Positions 1 through 13,000 of a stretch of 64,000 nt of DNA are shown here, in pieces. The notes under the pieces are model-generated. The model did not search any database, was not told the origin of the DNA, and worked only from the letters and a program-made list of their open reading frames with translations. A program made the position numbers and the translations under genes. Positions within the stretch are counted from its first letter, which is position 1, and every line of letters begins with the position of its first letter. Source of the stretch: Leptoclinus maculatus (Eukaryota > Chordata > Actinopteri > Perciformes > Stichaeidae); contig JAVDOI010000007.1 in NCBI GenBank assembly GCA_032191485.1, positions 23,738,387-23,802,386 on the forward strand. Reading direction: 5' to 3'.

Positions 1-1149
1 AGAGGCATTTTGACTGAACTGGCGCTTTTTTTCCTCTTGGGAATTTGCACATAGTGATGCAACGTTGAATTAAATTCACTGGCAGTTGCCAACATTATTA
101 AACACCACAGCTCTCCACAAAAGGAGCCACGCCGTTTTACAAGAACATGGTGAACCTGAGGTCAGAATCAGTTGGGTGTAAAGATGCATTTACAGAGTTT
201 CGGCAACTTGGCAATTTCATGTCAATGGCGGAGTTCATTTGAAAGGATTGTTGGCTCTGTATGCCTGGGATTTGAAACAGCTTTTGAGAGCAATGTGAGT
301 ATTCCATATCATTTCCATATGTGACTTTTGATCGTCACAGGATACTAATCTAATGAGGAAAAAAAACGAAACACCAGAGTGGAGACCTAATCTTTAATAT
401 GGAACTCAGTCCTTCAATTGGAGACAGAAGTAGTTCAGTGATTAGACATTGGCCAGTACAAATCTCCAGAGCGACTGACTGTAAAAAAATAAGGAACAAG
501 ATAGACTCCCGTCTCCCTCAACAAACACTGAGTTTCTTTTGGGCAAGGCACTCACAGGAAACGTCCACCCTCAGGTACTTTTATATGATCACACCTCACC
601 ATCTGTGATGTGCAGAGCATTCCAGGTGTTCTTTCCTGAGGAAACGGTGTCATTTACGTTTTTGTTGCGTGCATGTTGCCTCAAACCTGTCCACTTCTAC
701 ATCGGTAAGCAATTTCCCGCATTGCCCAGAATGACTTGAGGATCCCCAGAGAACAGGAGGGAACGTATTGCCTTCAGCTGTAGGGTTGTGCATGTAGGTT
801 GAGAGAGCAGGACTGATAGCAATAGCATTAAAAAAGCAAGAGAGCATGAGCTTTTGCACTCTGGTGAAAGCCCTCTTGCACAAAATGTAACATGTCTTGT
901 GGCTGAATTGCATTCTGCTCTTCTGAGGATTCTGTCAGGGTAGAGATGTACATCTTCTAAGATGGATTTCCGCTTAAATGATGAACATGAGTGCACAATG
1001 GCGAGTTTATGAAGCAAGGCTCTGAGGTACTCCAACAGAATCTAACATTCAGGTTAATGTTTATTGTCTTAGACAATTTCTTTCTCTTGCAGAACCCCTT
1101 TGTAGAAAGTCTGGAAATAAACATTTTAAAATATTAAAAAGCTGTCTTA
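1..1149. other. Non-coding stretch, no gene seen
   Basis: Only short reading frames occur, on both strands, with no recognisable domain or convincing splice-site pair. Base composition is ordinary for fish intergenic DNA. Nothing else is supported. Confidence 0.6.
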
Positions 1150-1387
1150 CCATGGCTGGGTGGCTAGCTTAGTTTAGCTCAAACAATGGAACCAGGGGGA
1201 AACAGCCGCCTCTGCAGAAAGTTACAATACCCAGCTAAGAAATCTTCTTCTTCTTCTTCTTTGGGTTTTAACGGCAGCTTGCCCAGCCAAGAAATAGTCT
1301 GGCACATAACATAGAACTGTAGTTTTTACACTTTGGTATTTGTGTAGATTAAACAAATGAGATTCAACATGTTAATTAGTGAGTTTA
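1150..1387. repeat. Dispersed fish repeat (family A), rearranged copy
   Basis: The left part (about 1150-1210) carries a GGCTAGCTTAGTTTAGCTC-like block followed by CAGGGGGAAACAGC. The same block is seen at 51190-51360 in this orientation and at 34010-34125 in the opposite orientation. The right part (about 1277-1387) contains a block around TTTTTACACTTTGGT and GTTAATTAGTGAG which, from memory of the family, belongs to the same unit but in the opposite orientation. A (TTC)n run sits between the halves. The copy therefore looks broken and partly inverted. The family is very common in percomorph genomes; its transposition class is unknown to me. Confidence 0.6.
1243..1262. repeat. (TTC)n microsatellite
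   Basis: A short, nearly perfect run of TTC/CTT triplets lies between the two halves of the family A relic. Confidence 0.9.
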
Positions 1388-1403
1388 AAGGGATGCTTGT
1401 CAA

Positions 1404-1680
1404 CTCACTCCCAACTCGTCAAATACCGACGCTTGGTCAGTGGCCCTATACGCTTCAAACTATGACGCTCTAAGTACTTCTCGAGCGTCCGTTCTGGACG
1501 TGGCAGGGCCAGCATATCAGTTTCCAATGCATAGTGTCTTTTCAAAATAAACTTCCATCGTCACAGGAAGTCAGGTTTAGGCAACAAAACCACTTAGTTA
1601 GGTTTAGGAAACTGGCATGGGCAACGTTAACTTGGCTGACTATCCTGTCAGGCTCATGCTATAACTCAGTGGTGCTAGGT
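1404..1680 (+). repeat. Dispersed repeat family B, copy 1
   Basis: The unit begins near TCACTCCCAACTCGTCAAAT, continues with CGCTTGGTCAGTGGCCC and later AATAAACTTCC. A second copy with the same order of blocks lies at 52712-52880, about 51 kb away and in the same orientation. Both are diverged. The later part of this copy has CAACAAAACCACTTAGTTAG followed by GTTTAGGAAA, which I remember as part of the same fish repeat. No coding capacity is seen. Confidence 0.75.
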
Positions 1681-1764
1681 GAGCTAGCAGTATCGTTTCC
1701 TCATGCGCGATGATGCGTTTGGTGTTTGGTAGAAAGGAAATAGTTCCTAATCGAGATTGATATA

Positions 1765-1815
1765 TAGCATTACAGGTAAGAGGAAAATCATTTTGGGGTG
1801 AACCGTCCCTTTAAG
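1765..1815 (+). repeat. End of a fish repeat (TTTGGGGTGAACCGTCCCTTTAA type)
   Basis: The block ATTTTGGGGTGAACCGTCC, running into CTTTAA, matches the end of a repeat that is very common in fish genomes, recalled here as TTTTTGGGTGAACTATCCC. Only the terminal part can be recognised. It follows directly on the family A and B relics, so this locus is a cluster of repeat fragments. Confidence 0.5.
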
Positions 1816-4800
1816 CTTGCTGTCTCTATGACTGTATACCAATACTTAGACAGTGACATTTATGATAGTGGTATCGATCAACTCATTAAACTGAGAAAAT
1901 CTATTTCCCAAAATATCAAACTATTCCTTTCAGGAAAACTCCTCCCCCACAAAAGCAACCAGAAGTGAAAGCACATTACTAACCGTTTTAGGTGGCATCT
2001 TTCTTTAATAAAAGTTCTGGCTTCTGAAGAAATGGTTAACATTATCTGTTGATAAACCAATTCGTATTTATTTTGAAGTTGAATTAATCCGAGTTCTAAT
2101 CAGTAAAATCTTTGCTGATAACCAGATGAAATGCACACCGGAGCGAGACAGCACAAAGGCTGTGCTCAATGAGTTTTGCAGGTGCAGTCCGGCCGGTCTG
2201 GCTGTTTCTTCATTTTCCTGCTGACCAGGCATCAGTACTCTTTAATAAGATTCATTCATCTTCCCTTCATGCTCTCTTCGCTTACTTCTTTATTGGATCA
2301 AACTGCTGACGGCTATTATTCCCCATGGAATCTATTTACTCACCATTTAGGTAATATTACACTCACTTTGTATCAGTGTGAAGCAGAAGGATAGGTACAT
2401 TAAGCTTGGCAACATGTTTTAATAGCTGGATAACAGATAAGCACATTACTGGTCTACATAGACTGGCTGCTACGTTACTGGAGGCTAGATGAGGAATTAT
2501 CCAGTAAATTAAAACACAAATATTACTGTTTCAGTTGTGGTAATTATTAATGCACTGGATGTCTAACGTCTGGACTCAGATCAGGTGAAGCAGACAGCTG
2601 CCATGTTTTTCTGGGGCATTATTTTGTAAAGCATTGAGCTCAGCATGCTGGTCGTTTGTTTGAACATTTAAATGTGAGAAAGACAGACATAAAGAAACAT
2701 AAAATGTGTCAACAAACAGCGAGCACCCTGAGAAACAAGGTTCAATAGAGCCTTGAATGGTATTAGCATGCAACAATTTAAGCTTGCATACTTCGCTTTA
2801 TTGGATTTCTGCACAGCAAGCCTTTTTTTCATATTTAGCTACCCTTTCTTCTAGCTGGAAGTTCAAATATCTGAACTAATACCTCTGAGGTTTTTAATAA
2901 TACCTCAAGGAACTACAATGCTTTATAGTGTTTCCCACACTCTCACTTTCTTCTCCTCGTTCTTTCACATTTCAGACAAACGACTCAGTGAGTCTCAATA
3001 TCCTGATTTAACAAGACTTCAACTATTTGATTGATCTGATCTTGGAAATGCTGTCGTATCTCACCATTGTAGGGCACAGAAATCTGTCTGGTTTATATCC
3101 TATTGGTGTCAGCTGTAGCTGAAGGCAATGTGATGCATCAAAAAAGCTCTGGGACTCATTACCAATTCTCCCTACCAAAGAGGGATTAAATATTATTTAT
3201 AGGGCAGGGGGTAGACTTAAGTTCACTTCAATTGCTTCTGCCTCTGTTGTCAATCTAAATGATACGCTGGCAGGAGCAAGGCCTTTATTTGAGAGCTGGA
3301 TCTATTGGAGAGTTTGAATTCTCCAATTCCGCTGCAGGAAGTCTACGCGATGAACCGCAACCTAAATAACACTGAATGAGCTGGGAACAAGAAAAATTGA
3401 TATTGACCGTCGACATCCAAGTAATTACAACCCATTCTGCTCTGCGACTAATCATCTGAATATCACTATCGTTCGCTTTCTGTTTAAGTTAAATACAGAT
3501 TAAACTACAGGGTAGTAAAAGATTCAGCGAATTAAAGACAACAACTCAGAACAAAAAAACACACAAGAGTTGTTTTTAAATACAGTGAGGCACGCAGAGC
3601 AAAGTGGGGTTTTTCTTTTCTTCTTTTCTTTCATTGCACTACCACACCTTACCCATTCGTCTGAGGTTATGGTGCACTAAAACACACTCCACTGCCTCCA
3701 CTGACCCTGTCCAGCATCATAGATCTACATTGCAGACTTGGTCCTTCATAGGCTGTCTGTATGACTGATTCTGCCGTGTGCCTCTCCTCCTCCTGCTCTC
3801 TTCACAAGGGCAGAACTCTGAGTTCTTGTAAAGTTTTTGGGAGGGTGGGGGTGCAGTAATGTGTTACAGTGAAGCCGTAACTCACAACTTTTCCATTTTT
3901 ATGGAGACCCTTTTATTGGACTGTGAAACTTCATCAATTATGAAGATAATCTCGGCGACGGCATCTCTTTTTAAACTCGCTATAACAGTGATCAATGAAT
4001 TGCTTTGATACATGCCTGTGCTGATGTATCTAAACAGTGAAAGGTCTTTTGAGTCATCTCAGGGGTTCAAGGATAAGAACAGCGATGTCCTTCAGCACAG
4101 CCAAGTAGTACTGATCTTTTAGATGTTTCCCGTGTAATCTTCTAATCAGTACAGCTCTGTTTGAATGCTGCTCTGGCAAGCAGCAGTACAGGATTTAAAA
4201 GGCTTCCATTTCATTAGCGATTCCGCCGGTCACTTAGCTACCCGATGTGTGCATCCGTCACCTGCTTTTCTCGTTAGGGTCCAAATCCTTTGTCACGGGA
4301 CCATGGCTTTATGAGCAGGTATCCAGCTCGGTTTTTGGATGTTGATTTAATGGCCGGCAGAGGATATTGATGGGCTGCACCCAGAGTCTGTCAGGATTCA
4401 TTTAAGTCTTTTGATGTCTCCTCCCGCCGACGAGGTGCGGAGTTATTACCTCATCGTCACGGGCCAACCCCCTCCCTCTCCTGTCTTTGCTCTGCCCCTC
4501 TGTCTCTCCATCTGTCCGTCCTTATCAATGTGTCCGCTGTCAGAGAGGGTGGGAACGGAGGGGGAGGCAAAACATCTCAATACAAAGTAGCCTTCAAAAT
4601 CTCAGCCCCACTAAAAGCAATTCCACCATGACGGCAGCAAGGCTGAGCTGTACTGTATCAAAGGTGTCAGTTGAGTGCCTGACACAAGCCGTTGGATTTC
4701 TGATGGGGTTATTTCCCAAAGACTTACTTGACAGCGCCTGTTTTCACCACAACATTTACAACCCAACTGGCCCCAAACTCAGGACTTTTGGTCGTCGAGG

Positions 4801-5005
4801 AAAATTTGTTATGTGTAATTTTAGGCTATATAAATAAAGTGTACAAATAAATAAAATGCAAAGTAAAAGCTAACTTTTATTGTAGGCAATAGAATTAACA
4901 GTAATTAAACTGACATGTTAAGCTCAATCTTATCAAACCACACTTGGTTGTTAAAGTCCTGTATTAAATGGCATAGTTAGCCATTGATTTGTGATCAAAA
5001 GTAGG
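1816..5005. other. Non-coding stretch, no gene seen
   Basis: Reading frames are short and lack domains. The region near 3180-3350 is AT-rich with several homeodomain-like cores, and could hold conserved non-coding sequence, but nothing in the window proves it. Confidence 0.5.
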
Positions 5006-5454
5006 TGTTGGAAAAATTCACTCGAGACCGATGGAAAATCATTAATCACAGGACATTTATTCTTGCAAGAAGGAGACAGAGTTGATTCACATCAGGATAT
5101 GCATCAAGGCCGCTCGGAGTTCTGACTCTGAGCTTCTGATATTTATACTGAGTAAACAACATGCAATGGCTGGCACAGGATTGGTTTACAATGAGGTCTT
5201 CGTCACAAAAGGTGACACACGCACACAAAATGGCGTCCACGCCATGTAGTCTGGGAAGAGAACTTCACTTGAGCATCTGTTCTGGCACAAAGGTTACTTT
5301 CTCAAAACAACTCTGTGTCTATCTTCCTCATTATCATTTACAGCCTGAGAAAGCTTTCTTTCCCTTGCCGCTGTAGAGTAAGTTCACACACACATTCACA
5401 TGAGGACGCAGGCCATGAAGTTCACGTGAGGACACCAGACTTTGTGAGCCCACA
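5006..5454 (-). mobile_element. Possible solo LTR of a retrotransposon (minus strand)
   Basis: Read on the minus strand, the 449-bp segment begins TGTGGGCTC and ends CCAACA. It has a TATA-like box (GTATAAATA, plus positions about 5139-5148) and, about 85 bases later, a polyadenylation signal (GAATAAATG, about 5054-5062). This order (TG, TATA, AATAAA, CA) is what an LTR should show. No identical target-site duplication flanks the proposed ends, and no internal gag or pol coding sequence is nearby. It is therefore either an old solo LTR whose boundaries I have misjudged or another element. Family unknown. Confidence 0.45.
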
Positions 5455-8400
5455 TATTATAATTAGTCATTTTGATTTTTTACTCTAACAGTAGGTTTAC
5501 ATACTTCTAAACATACACTATAACTGTAATAACTATGCTTTTCAATATTCTCCAGCACATCATGACCGTAAACATGCAGAGAGAATGTACTGGAATTACT
5601 TGAATGAAAACAGAGCCATGAAATGAATACAGACCGACATGTAATACCAAACGGGTTCTCTTCTTGACTTACTGCATTTCCCTCCCAGAGAAGACTGCTG
5701 GTCTGCACTGATGCGTGGCCATAACGAGATGCCATAGTGATGATGGTGCATTTAAAAGATAACAATTTCATTAAGCTTAAATAAATCAATTTAGGAAGGC
5801 AAAATTAAAATTATCCAGCTATGAACAATTTGAGGCAGTTGCGTATTAGCAATCAGTAATTGAAGTGAAATGTAAAACCAGTTAGTCATGGCTCATTAAA
5901 GGCAAGAAATCAGCTTGAAACTCCAGTTCGAGGAGGGTTCGGAAGTTCAGCGCAGAGGCTAGTGTCTAAATGCTAAATATAGGAACTGGAGAGGGCATGG
6001 CCAAGTTATCAAGTACCAGTTTTTGATCAGGCTAAGTGAAGATGATTTTCTGTGATCTTGATGCAGACCTGGCAAAGCGGCTTCATGATTTTCTTTCTCC
6101 GAGACAGCGTGAAACTGTGTTTAATTCCCCTAATGCTCTCGAGTAACTACATCTAATCCTGCACTTCTTAATTGCACAAATTCTTGTTTCTCATGAATCA
6201 CTGACTGCTTATCCCTCTGAGCCATTCCTTCATGATGAAATATTAAAAACGCTGTAAACAGAGTGGACCCCCGTCTGTCTTTTGGTCATACAGGAAATGC
6301 GAGACTAAGTTGAGAAAAAGGGCATTTGCTTATTTGTAATACCCACGGCACCACTCTGACCAGCCATGCTGGAAGGACGAGAGCTGGGCAATAAAATGCA
6401 AGGACATTGGGCCCCCTCCCCACCCCCGTTCACCCATCATCCCTCTCTTCCCTCCCCACTCACAATGAGGAGGGAAATGATGCGTTAAACACGGTGGAGC
6501 CACTCATTCTATAAAACAGCATCATGAAGGAGAGGAGATACTGCCCGGTAAAAAAAAAATAAAAAGGCAGAAATGACAAGTTGTTATTCATAGTTCTCCG
6601 ACAATGTGCCAGTTGTTTTATGACTATGAGCTCCGCAACTGGGCACAATGATGAATCTGCCCACAAATCTCTCAGACGTAGACTCAAATCAACGGCTATG
6701 GCTGGTAGAAAATTCATCATCACGACAAAATGGACATGAGGATGGCACTGCTGGTCACTATTTCATAATTTATAGAAACTCTCTTGGCAACATCTGCTGT
6801 GACACACAGTTGATAAATCCATGCAGGTATATAAATAACTTTTAGCTCAGCCTTCAACACCTTGTGGTGCCCATAAAGGATTCAACTGTGTAAACAAGAG
6901 ATCATAGCTTCCTAATAAAGCACCTCGCCAGTCTAAAGGCACCTTGGGAATGCAATAGTATCAAGTTAAAATGTTTGCTGTATAGGGTTTATCTTTTACC
7001 TCTGTGGACTCTGTAAAAAGGATCTCTGGAAGCACCAGGTTTATTGCAGAGAAAACTCTCTCTCACAAATATGCACAATACCCACAGTGTAGAGGAAGCA
7101 CAGCTGAAATGGAAGAGATTGAAGAGAAAATTGAATTGCTAAACCTTGTCAGCGAAGAAAGAACAGAGGAGGAGGAAGTAGAAAAGAAGTGCAGCACCAG
7201 TCAGAGAGACGCTGAAATTCTTCTTCTCCTTGTCTTGTTTTAATTGCTTTCTGCTTCCTTTTATTTCTCCATCTGGCAGATAACAGTCACTTCTACTTCT
7301 GCACTATTCTGAAAGCCGTATCTCTGGCAAATGTCTGTTGCAGAGCAAAACTATTGATGTCGATATACGTAATTTAAACTTTTTGTCATGTGTAAAATGC
7401 ATCTTATTGTACGTGTATTTGGCTGTTTTCTTTGTCAATTGAATGTCCTGTTTATACACAAGAATTAAGCGAAACACAGTAACTAGAATGGTCCCAATCT
7501 GGGCATTTCTTCGGGTCCGATCTGTGAATTACAATCCTTTCTTTACTGTTTTCTCCACCTCGGCCTGCAAGTGTTGCTCTCTGTTACAGCCAGGCTCAAT
7601 TAGAGTGTGTATGTAAATCAAAGTCGGGCGATTTGACAAATATAGCAATTGGCTAAGTGCAATAATGTTTTTTTTGATGAGCCAGCGTATTTTCACATCT
7701 AACTCTGTGAATTAAGAGTTTATTTTGACCAAGCCAGAGTCGGGCGATTGTTGGAACAGTGGAAAGACGAACCAAGATGGTTTTGGTGAGTTTCTATTTT
7801 GACTGAAGTACCAAACAAACACAGACACACTAGCCTGCACGACAATGGTCAATCTCCAGTTCTTGTGCCGACGGTGGCCACCACTGTGTAACACCATAGT
7901 GCAACCATGAGTAGACTATAACAGAGTGATACTTCTCTCTAGCAGTGTCACATCAGTTTTACTCTCCCATTTATGTCATATCAATAATTCAAGCTCATTG
8001 AGTTAATATTTTTGAACCAGGACCTTCAGTATTTAGATCAAGTATCAGATCAGACAAGGAAGCTCCAGATATGATTATAGGATCTGGATCTGGTCCAAAA
8101 CTAAATGTACTGGTACATCCTTAACAGTATACATTTTTATTCAAGACACCACACAATGCAGTTAAGAGTTGTTTGCAATACCCTTACATTTTGTTTTCTT
8201 CCAGACAACATCAGGTTTTCTCTTTGTCTTTCGCTGTCAAAAGCTCAATTTGAACTGAGTAAATGAAAAAGACTGTAAATATTCTTAATTGCCCTCAGGA
8301 CAAAGTAATAAAGATCTGTGCCATGCTGTCATTCTGTGTTCTGCGCCGTTTTTCCCAGGGGCCCTCAAAGTCGTCATTCAGCTGTGAACAGACAGCGTTA

Positions 8401-9503
8401 TTAAAGTTTTGCTCTAACACACCGGGGCAGCCGATAATCCTGGTCATGGCTGAACGCCCGTGCAGAATCGTAGCACATTTAAAGTCTGTTTCCTTCATTT
8501 GCGCATCCTCCACCTCAGTAGATGCAACATTAAGGATGAAAACAAGCTGGTGACCAGCTGCTTGTTGCAAAATGAATCCAAACTCGTAAAAAAAGAGAAA
8601 ATGTAATGGTACAAATATAGACGATTTATTTTAGAGAACTGTGAGTCAGTTTGGACAGATTGTCTGCTGCTTCCAGACAAGACAGGTACATGAAAGCTCG
8701 AGTGTTTGTTGTGCAGACTCGCGATAGCGTCAGGGTCTATTGATTTAGCAGCCAGCTCCACGCATAATTAAAGCCCATCCCAGAGGCAGCGCAGTCACTG
8801 CCCCAATGCACTCCAATCATATTTGCGCTTGATCACATCCCAAAGAGCTTGTCACCTTAGTGTTTTGTGACACTTAAACCCAGTATATACACCCCGAACT
8901 TGTAAAAGGGAAGTTGACCTTCTTCTTCTCCTTCTCAGGTGAATTGCCGGCTCCAGTGATCGCTCTGAATGAGATGTTGTTTGCATGGAACAAACCTGGC
9001 CTGGTGTAGTGAATTTAAGTTTAGTAAGGGCTTGTGGATAAGTAGGTTGTACCGCAGTTTTACTGACTTCACATGGGGTTTTCACACACGCTAGAAAGGC
9101 AAAGTAGTCAAACGCATATTTGCAGGAATGCCGAAGAGAGGCGTCCCAGTTCAGCACCTGCATTGAGATCATGAAATAATGCAATAGCTCTGCTTCAACC
9201 CCCACCATCCTCTAAAGATCTTCTTTCCCTCGCCCTGGTAAGTACGAGCATCATCAGAAAAATAAGTTGTTTATTGTATGGGATAAAATAAACAAGTGTG
9301 CCGAGAGGCTTTGATGTGCTACGCCGTGAAGTTAAGTCGATCTAAACTATGTGATTAATTATTTAAGAATGTTATCTGGATGTTCTATAAATTCAAAATG
9401 TTCAATTATCAATGTTTACTGTGCAGATTTGGATTATACTGCGAGCTGGAGGCATTCGCATGTTATTTTCTCATGCCCTGGATGCATTTCTTTCATTAAG
9501 TGT
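5455..9503. other. Non-coding stretch, no gene seen
   Basis: A 79-residue acidic, Glu-rich frame at 7004-7243 has no recognisable domain and is probably chance. Both strands are open around 8295-8553 without coding features. No repeat is identified with confidence. Confidence 0.5.
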
Positions 9504-10002
9504 GTTTGCATGCACACTAATATTCCACTATTATTCTGAATATGACAATATTCTTAATTTGATATGGGACATGCAAGCAGCATATCAGTTTGGGTATTCT
9601 GAATTATTCAGATGCAGCATTTTCCAATTCAATCATATGGGATATGCTTATATTATTCAGCTTTTAGGAGCATTCTTTGGGCATGTATACGGCGCTTTGG
9701 AATGTGTCTCAATTAATTTTTTTCCGCAGTTTGCGACACACCGCCTCTTGCCTTTTTGCGGTCATTTCTGTGCGTTGTAAACAAACCGATTCATCAACAC
9801 TTTGAAAATTAATAAAAGCCCACATTTATGTTCAGGAGCAACATCATATTGAAGCTATTTAAAGGGTGTAGCCGTAGGACGTACATCATGGGGGCATTTT
9901 ACGTTAATCAGATTGCTTTTCATTAGTCAGACATGTTCAGAAGGAATATTGTCTTTTTTGGAATAATGGCAAAAAAAAACTGAATATTTAGTGCATGGAA
10001 AC
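9504..10002. mobile_element. Approximately 500-bp inverted-repeat element (MITE-like)
   Basis: The left end reads GTTTGCATGCACACTAATAT. The reverse complement of the right end reads GTTTCCATGCACTAAATATT. Further in, both ends share a block around ATTATTC followed by GACAATATTC, giving imperfect terminal inverted repeats of about 50-60 bp. The interior has no meaningful reading frame; the 122-residue frame at 9412-9780 crosses the left boundary. The CATGCAC-AATATTC motif is familiar from fish MITEs. No clear target-site duplication is visible, so the ends may be off by a few bases. Confidence 0.6.
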
Positions 10003-13000
10003 GTGGTCACTGCCTTGTTTGCCAGACTGTAAACATAAATATATGTTGTCTGGGGAAATGAAAGAATTACCTTTATAGTGGAGTCTGAGAAAATGAGATT
10101 TGTTGAGAGTTAGCTCAAGCTGTCTGGAGTGTTCAGCATCAGTGAGCTCCAACCAATGGAAACTCCTCAGAGACAAAGCAGTAGCTCTCTCCTGTCTATC
10201 CAACTGCCCCGGACCGGGACTGGCATTATTTAGCCTCTGGTCGTCTCAGTCTATCCTTCCTCAACTCTTCACTTGCCTTTTGTAATCCATTCTTTCACAT
10301 TGCTGCTGCCTTGTCTCCACATTCATGAGGGTTGAGAATAGAAAAAGTTTCAAAGTTTCCTAAAGTTCTCCATCTTTAAGCATAAAGAAATGTTTCAGTG
10401 TGGTAAGTCTTGATTATGCTTTGGTTTTGGTTGAAAACCCTGATGTGATGTGAGTTTTTCTTCCTCAGGCAAATGCAGCCTGTTGGCTCAGAACATATCA
10501 ATGCAGCAGTGGCACAGCTCCGTAACATCGCTGTGAAATGGAGCATGTCACATACAGGCTTGACCCTGGAAAAGTAATTGATTGATAGATGGTCGGATGG
10601 ATTAATGACAGACAGCATTCCACCGGGGACTGGCTGGCAAAAAGACATCTCCGGTAAACTGTGTATACGAATCGCCATTCTTGCCAACGTGCCCCTTCCT
10701 GTCAACCTGCATCTGGCTGGTGGGGCGAGTGATTGATGGCAGATGTCAGTCTGCTATCCGCTCCACCTCGCCACCCCCTGCCGGATGCAACTTCTGCCGC
10801 GGTAAGAGTCCATCTTCCTCTCCTGGCAGCTTTGACAGAGTAGAGCCACGTCGAAAAAACTAGGTTTTCCCCACCCAGTCTACAGCAGGTGCCCTTTCTT
10901 CCCTTTTAAAACTCTCGCCGCAAGGGCAAGATGTGACTATATTCTGAAATAAATGATCAGTTTTCTAGAACAAGTACAACTTCTGAACATTCAGACATGC
11001 CACCACACTGTAGGGAGAAGCAGGCATCTAACTATATGAATTGTGGTTCAGCTGCTGGAACTGAAGGAGAGACAAAAATAGGAGTAGGAAAACGTCATCC
11101 ATGCGATGTGTCAAAACCAGAGCTGCTGAACATAACACACCAAACGTGGTTTGGCTGTAAGTAAACCTTCCTGGGTGACGACCGAAAGGCTTTTGAATGT
11201 CATTCATTAATTAGTCTAAGTAAGATCACAGGCCTCGACATCTACATCAAAGAAAGTAGCTTTACTTTCATTTTGCTAGCAGCGGCGGGGAGCAGGATGC
11301 AGCAGCGTGGAAGGGTTATGCTTTCTTGCTTAGTGGAGTTCAAATTTACAAAAGGGAATTGGAGAAAGACATCGAAATCACCAATTTTGTCAGTATATCG
11401 AGGCAGAAAGTCGTCGTACGGATTGCAGATGCACTGCAGTGCATATTTAATCAGGCACCAGAGGCTAGTGAAATCAACCATGACCCTGGATGGTACACAT
11501 GAAAAAAATAAAAACATCTGTTTCAGTCTTAAATGAGGGTAGATCTTGTTACAGTTATATGACTCAAGAGGTCTTTGCTTATTCTGCATCTTATATAATT
11601 CTTTGACAATTTCTTATTTTTCTCAGAATTTGCATTCCCAGTGGGAAATGGCATATGCTCACTCTAATAACAATCTTCATCACGTACTTTTTAAATGTTT
11701 GCAGGTACGAATAATGACTTTGGTTTACCATCTGCTTTGTACCCGCATCAACCTTGTGCGCCACACAACTGCTTTGGCTGCCAGCTGCCCATTGGCTAAG
11801 AGCCACAGATACACTATTATAAGCCCAACATGCGTTATACTGTATAGTATCAAAGAGACTCTTCGCCTGAACACCAGGAACCTTTCTCACAGCACAATAT
11901 GGGCCATATATGAGCAGCGATATGAAGGTATCAGTGTGGTGTCACTCAGAGGTGTTGTTGCTCGTAACTGTAATGCTTCAATGAACTTGATGATTCATGA
12001 AATTGATGATTATCCATAAAATATCTCCATAGACTCCATGCATAACAGGCTGTTACAGGGCCAGACTGCATCATGATTAATCTACCAGTCCATCAATAAC
12101 TCATGACCTTCCAACTGTGTGCAGACACAGTTCCATTATACAGACTTTGATATGTTCATGTGACATAAAGCAAACCTAACATGATATGAATTTGGAAGCC
12201 TCGTCTTGTAGAAGACAGGGGAATTCAGGATGGACAAGCCAATGTTGGTGTCACTTGAGGGTCCCACAGTCCAAGACTGAAGGGCACAAATCAACAAAGG
12301 TCCAGAAATCTAAATTTGAAAGGTATTTTACTGGTACCAGATGAAACAAAAACTAAGTATTTTGTTTGGTTTTGGATGTCAATAATTAACCATTAAACCA
12401 TGACGCAACTATAAGATTGTTCAACAATCAATGCTATCAGTAGAACAGTTCAAATAAACCTTCTAAATAGTGGAAGCTCTGACAGAGTATGTCAGGCACA
12501 CATAAAGCTGACAACATCGCAGCTAAATTAATTGAAGAGACTTACTGTGAAAGTAGCTGCGTGTGTCCACAACATGGCTGCTAAACTCTTATGGACGGGT
12601 GAACTGCTGCCTGTTATGTGCATACACAGTAATGGTTCATTATCCGTTAACAAGGGTCAGCTAAGGGTCCCAATTGTTTTTCAAAATCACCTCCCTACTT
12701 ACTGTAATTAAGCTTTTGTTCTTTTTTGTCTTACTTTCATTATCAAGCTGATGAGTGACTACATAGTATCTCAATTACTCGAATGGCAATCATGTTTTAT
12801 GTTTTGGCAACATAATTGTACAGCCTGCGTTGTGTGTTTGCATATCGAAATCAATGTTTGACTGCTATGCTCTAGTGCCAACCCTGTTACATCACTGTGT
12901 ATGTTTTTCCTCTTTAAATATAGCTTCAGGCTGTGCTATGGAGGAGTTTTGCATTAAAAAAAATGGACCCATCTCATCAGCACAAATCATAAAGAAACAG

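Noticed and set aside
10681..10863. Frame containing GCNFCR followed by GGTAAGAG, considered as an exon
   Set aside because: The donor looks fair, but there is no acceptor with a good pyrimidine tract and no homology that I recognise.
11546..12019. 157-codon plus-strand frame
   Set aside because: No domain, no splice support, and an overlapping open frame on the other strand; consistent with chance.
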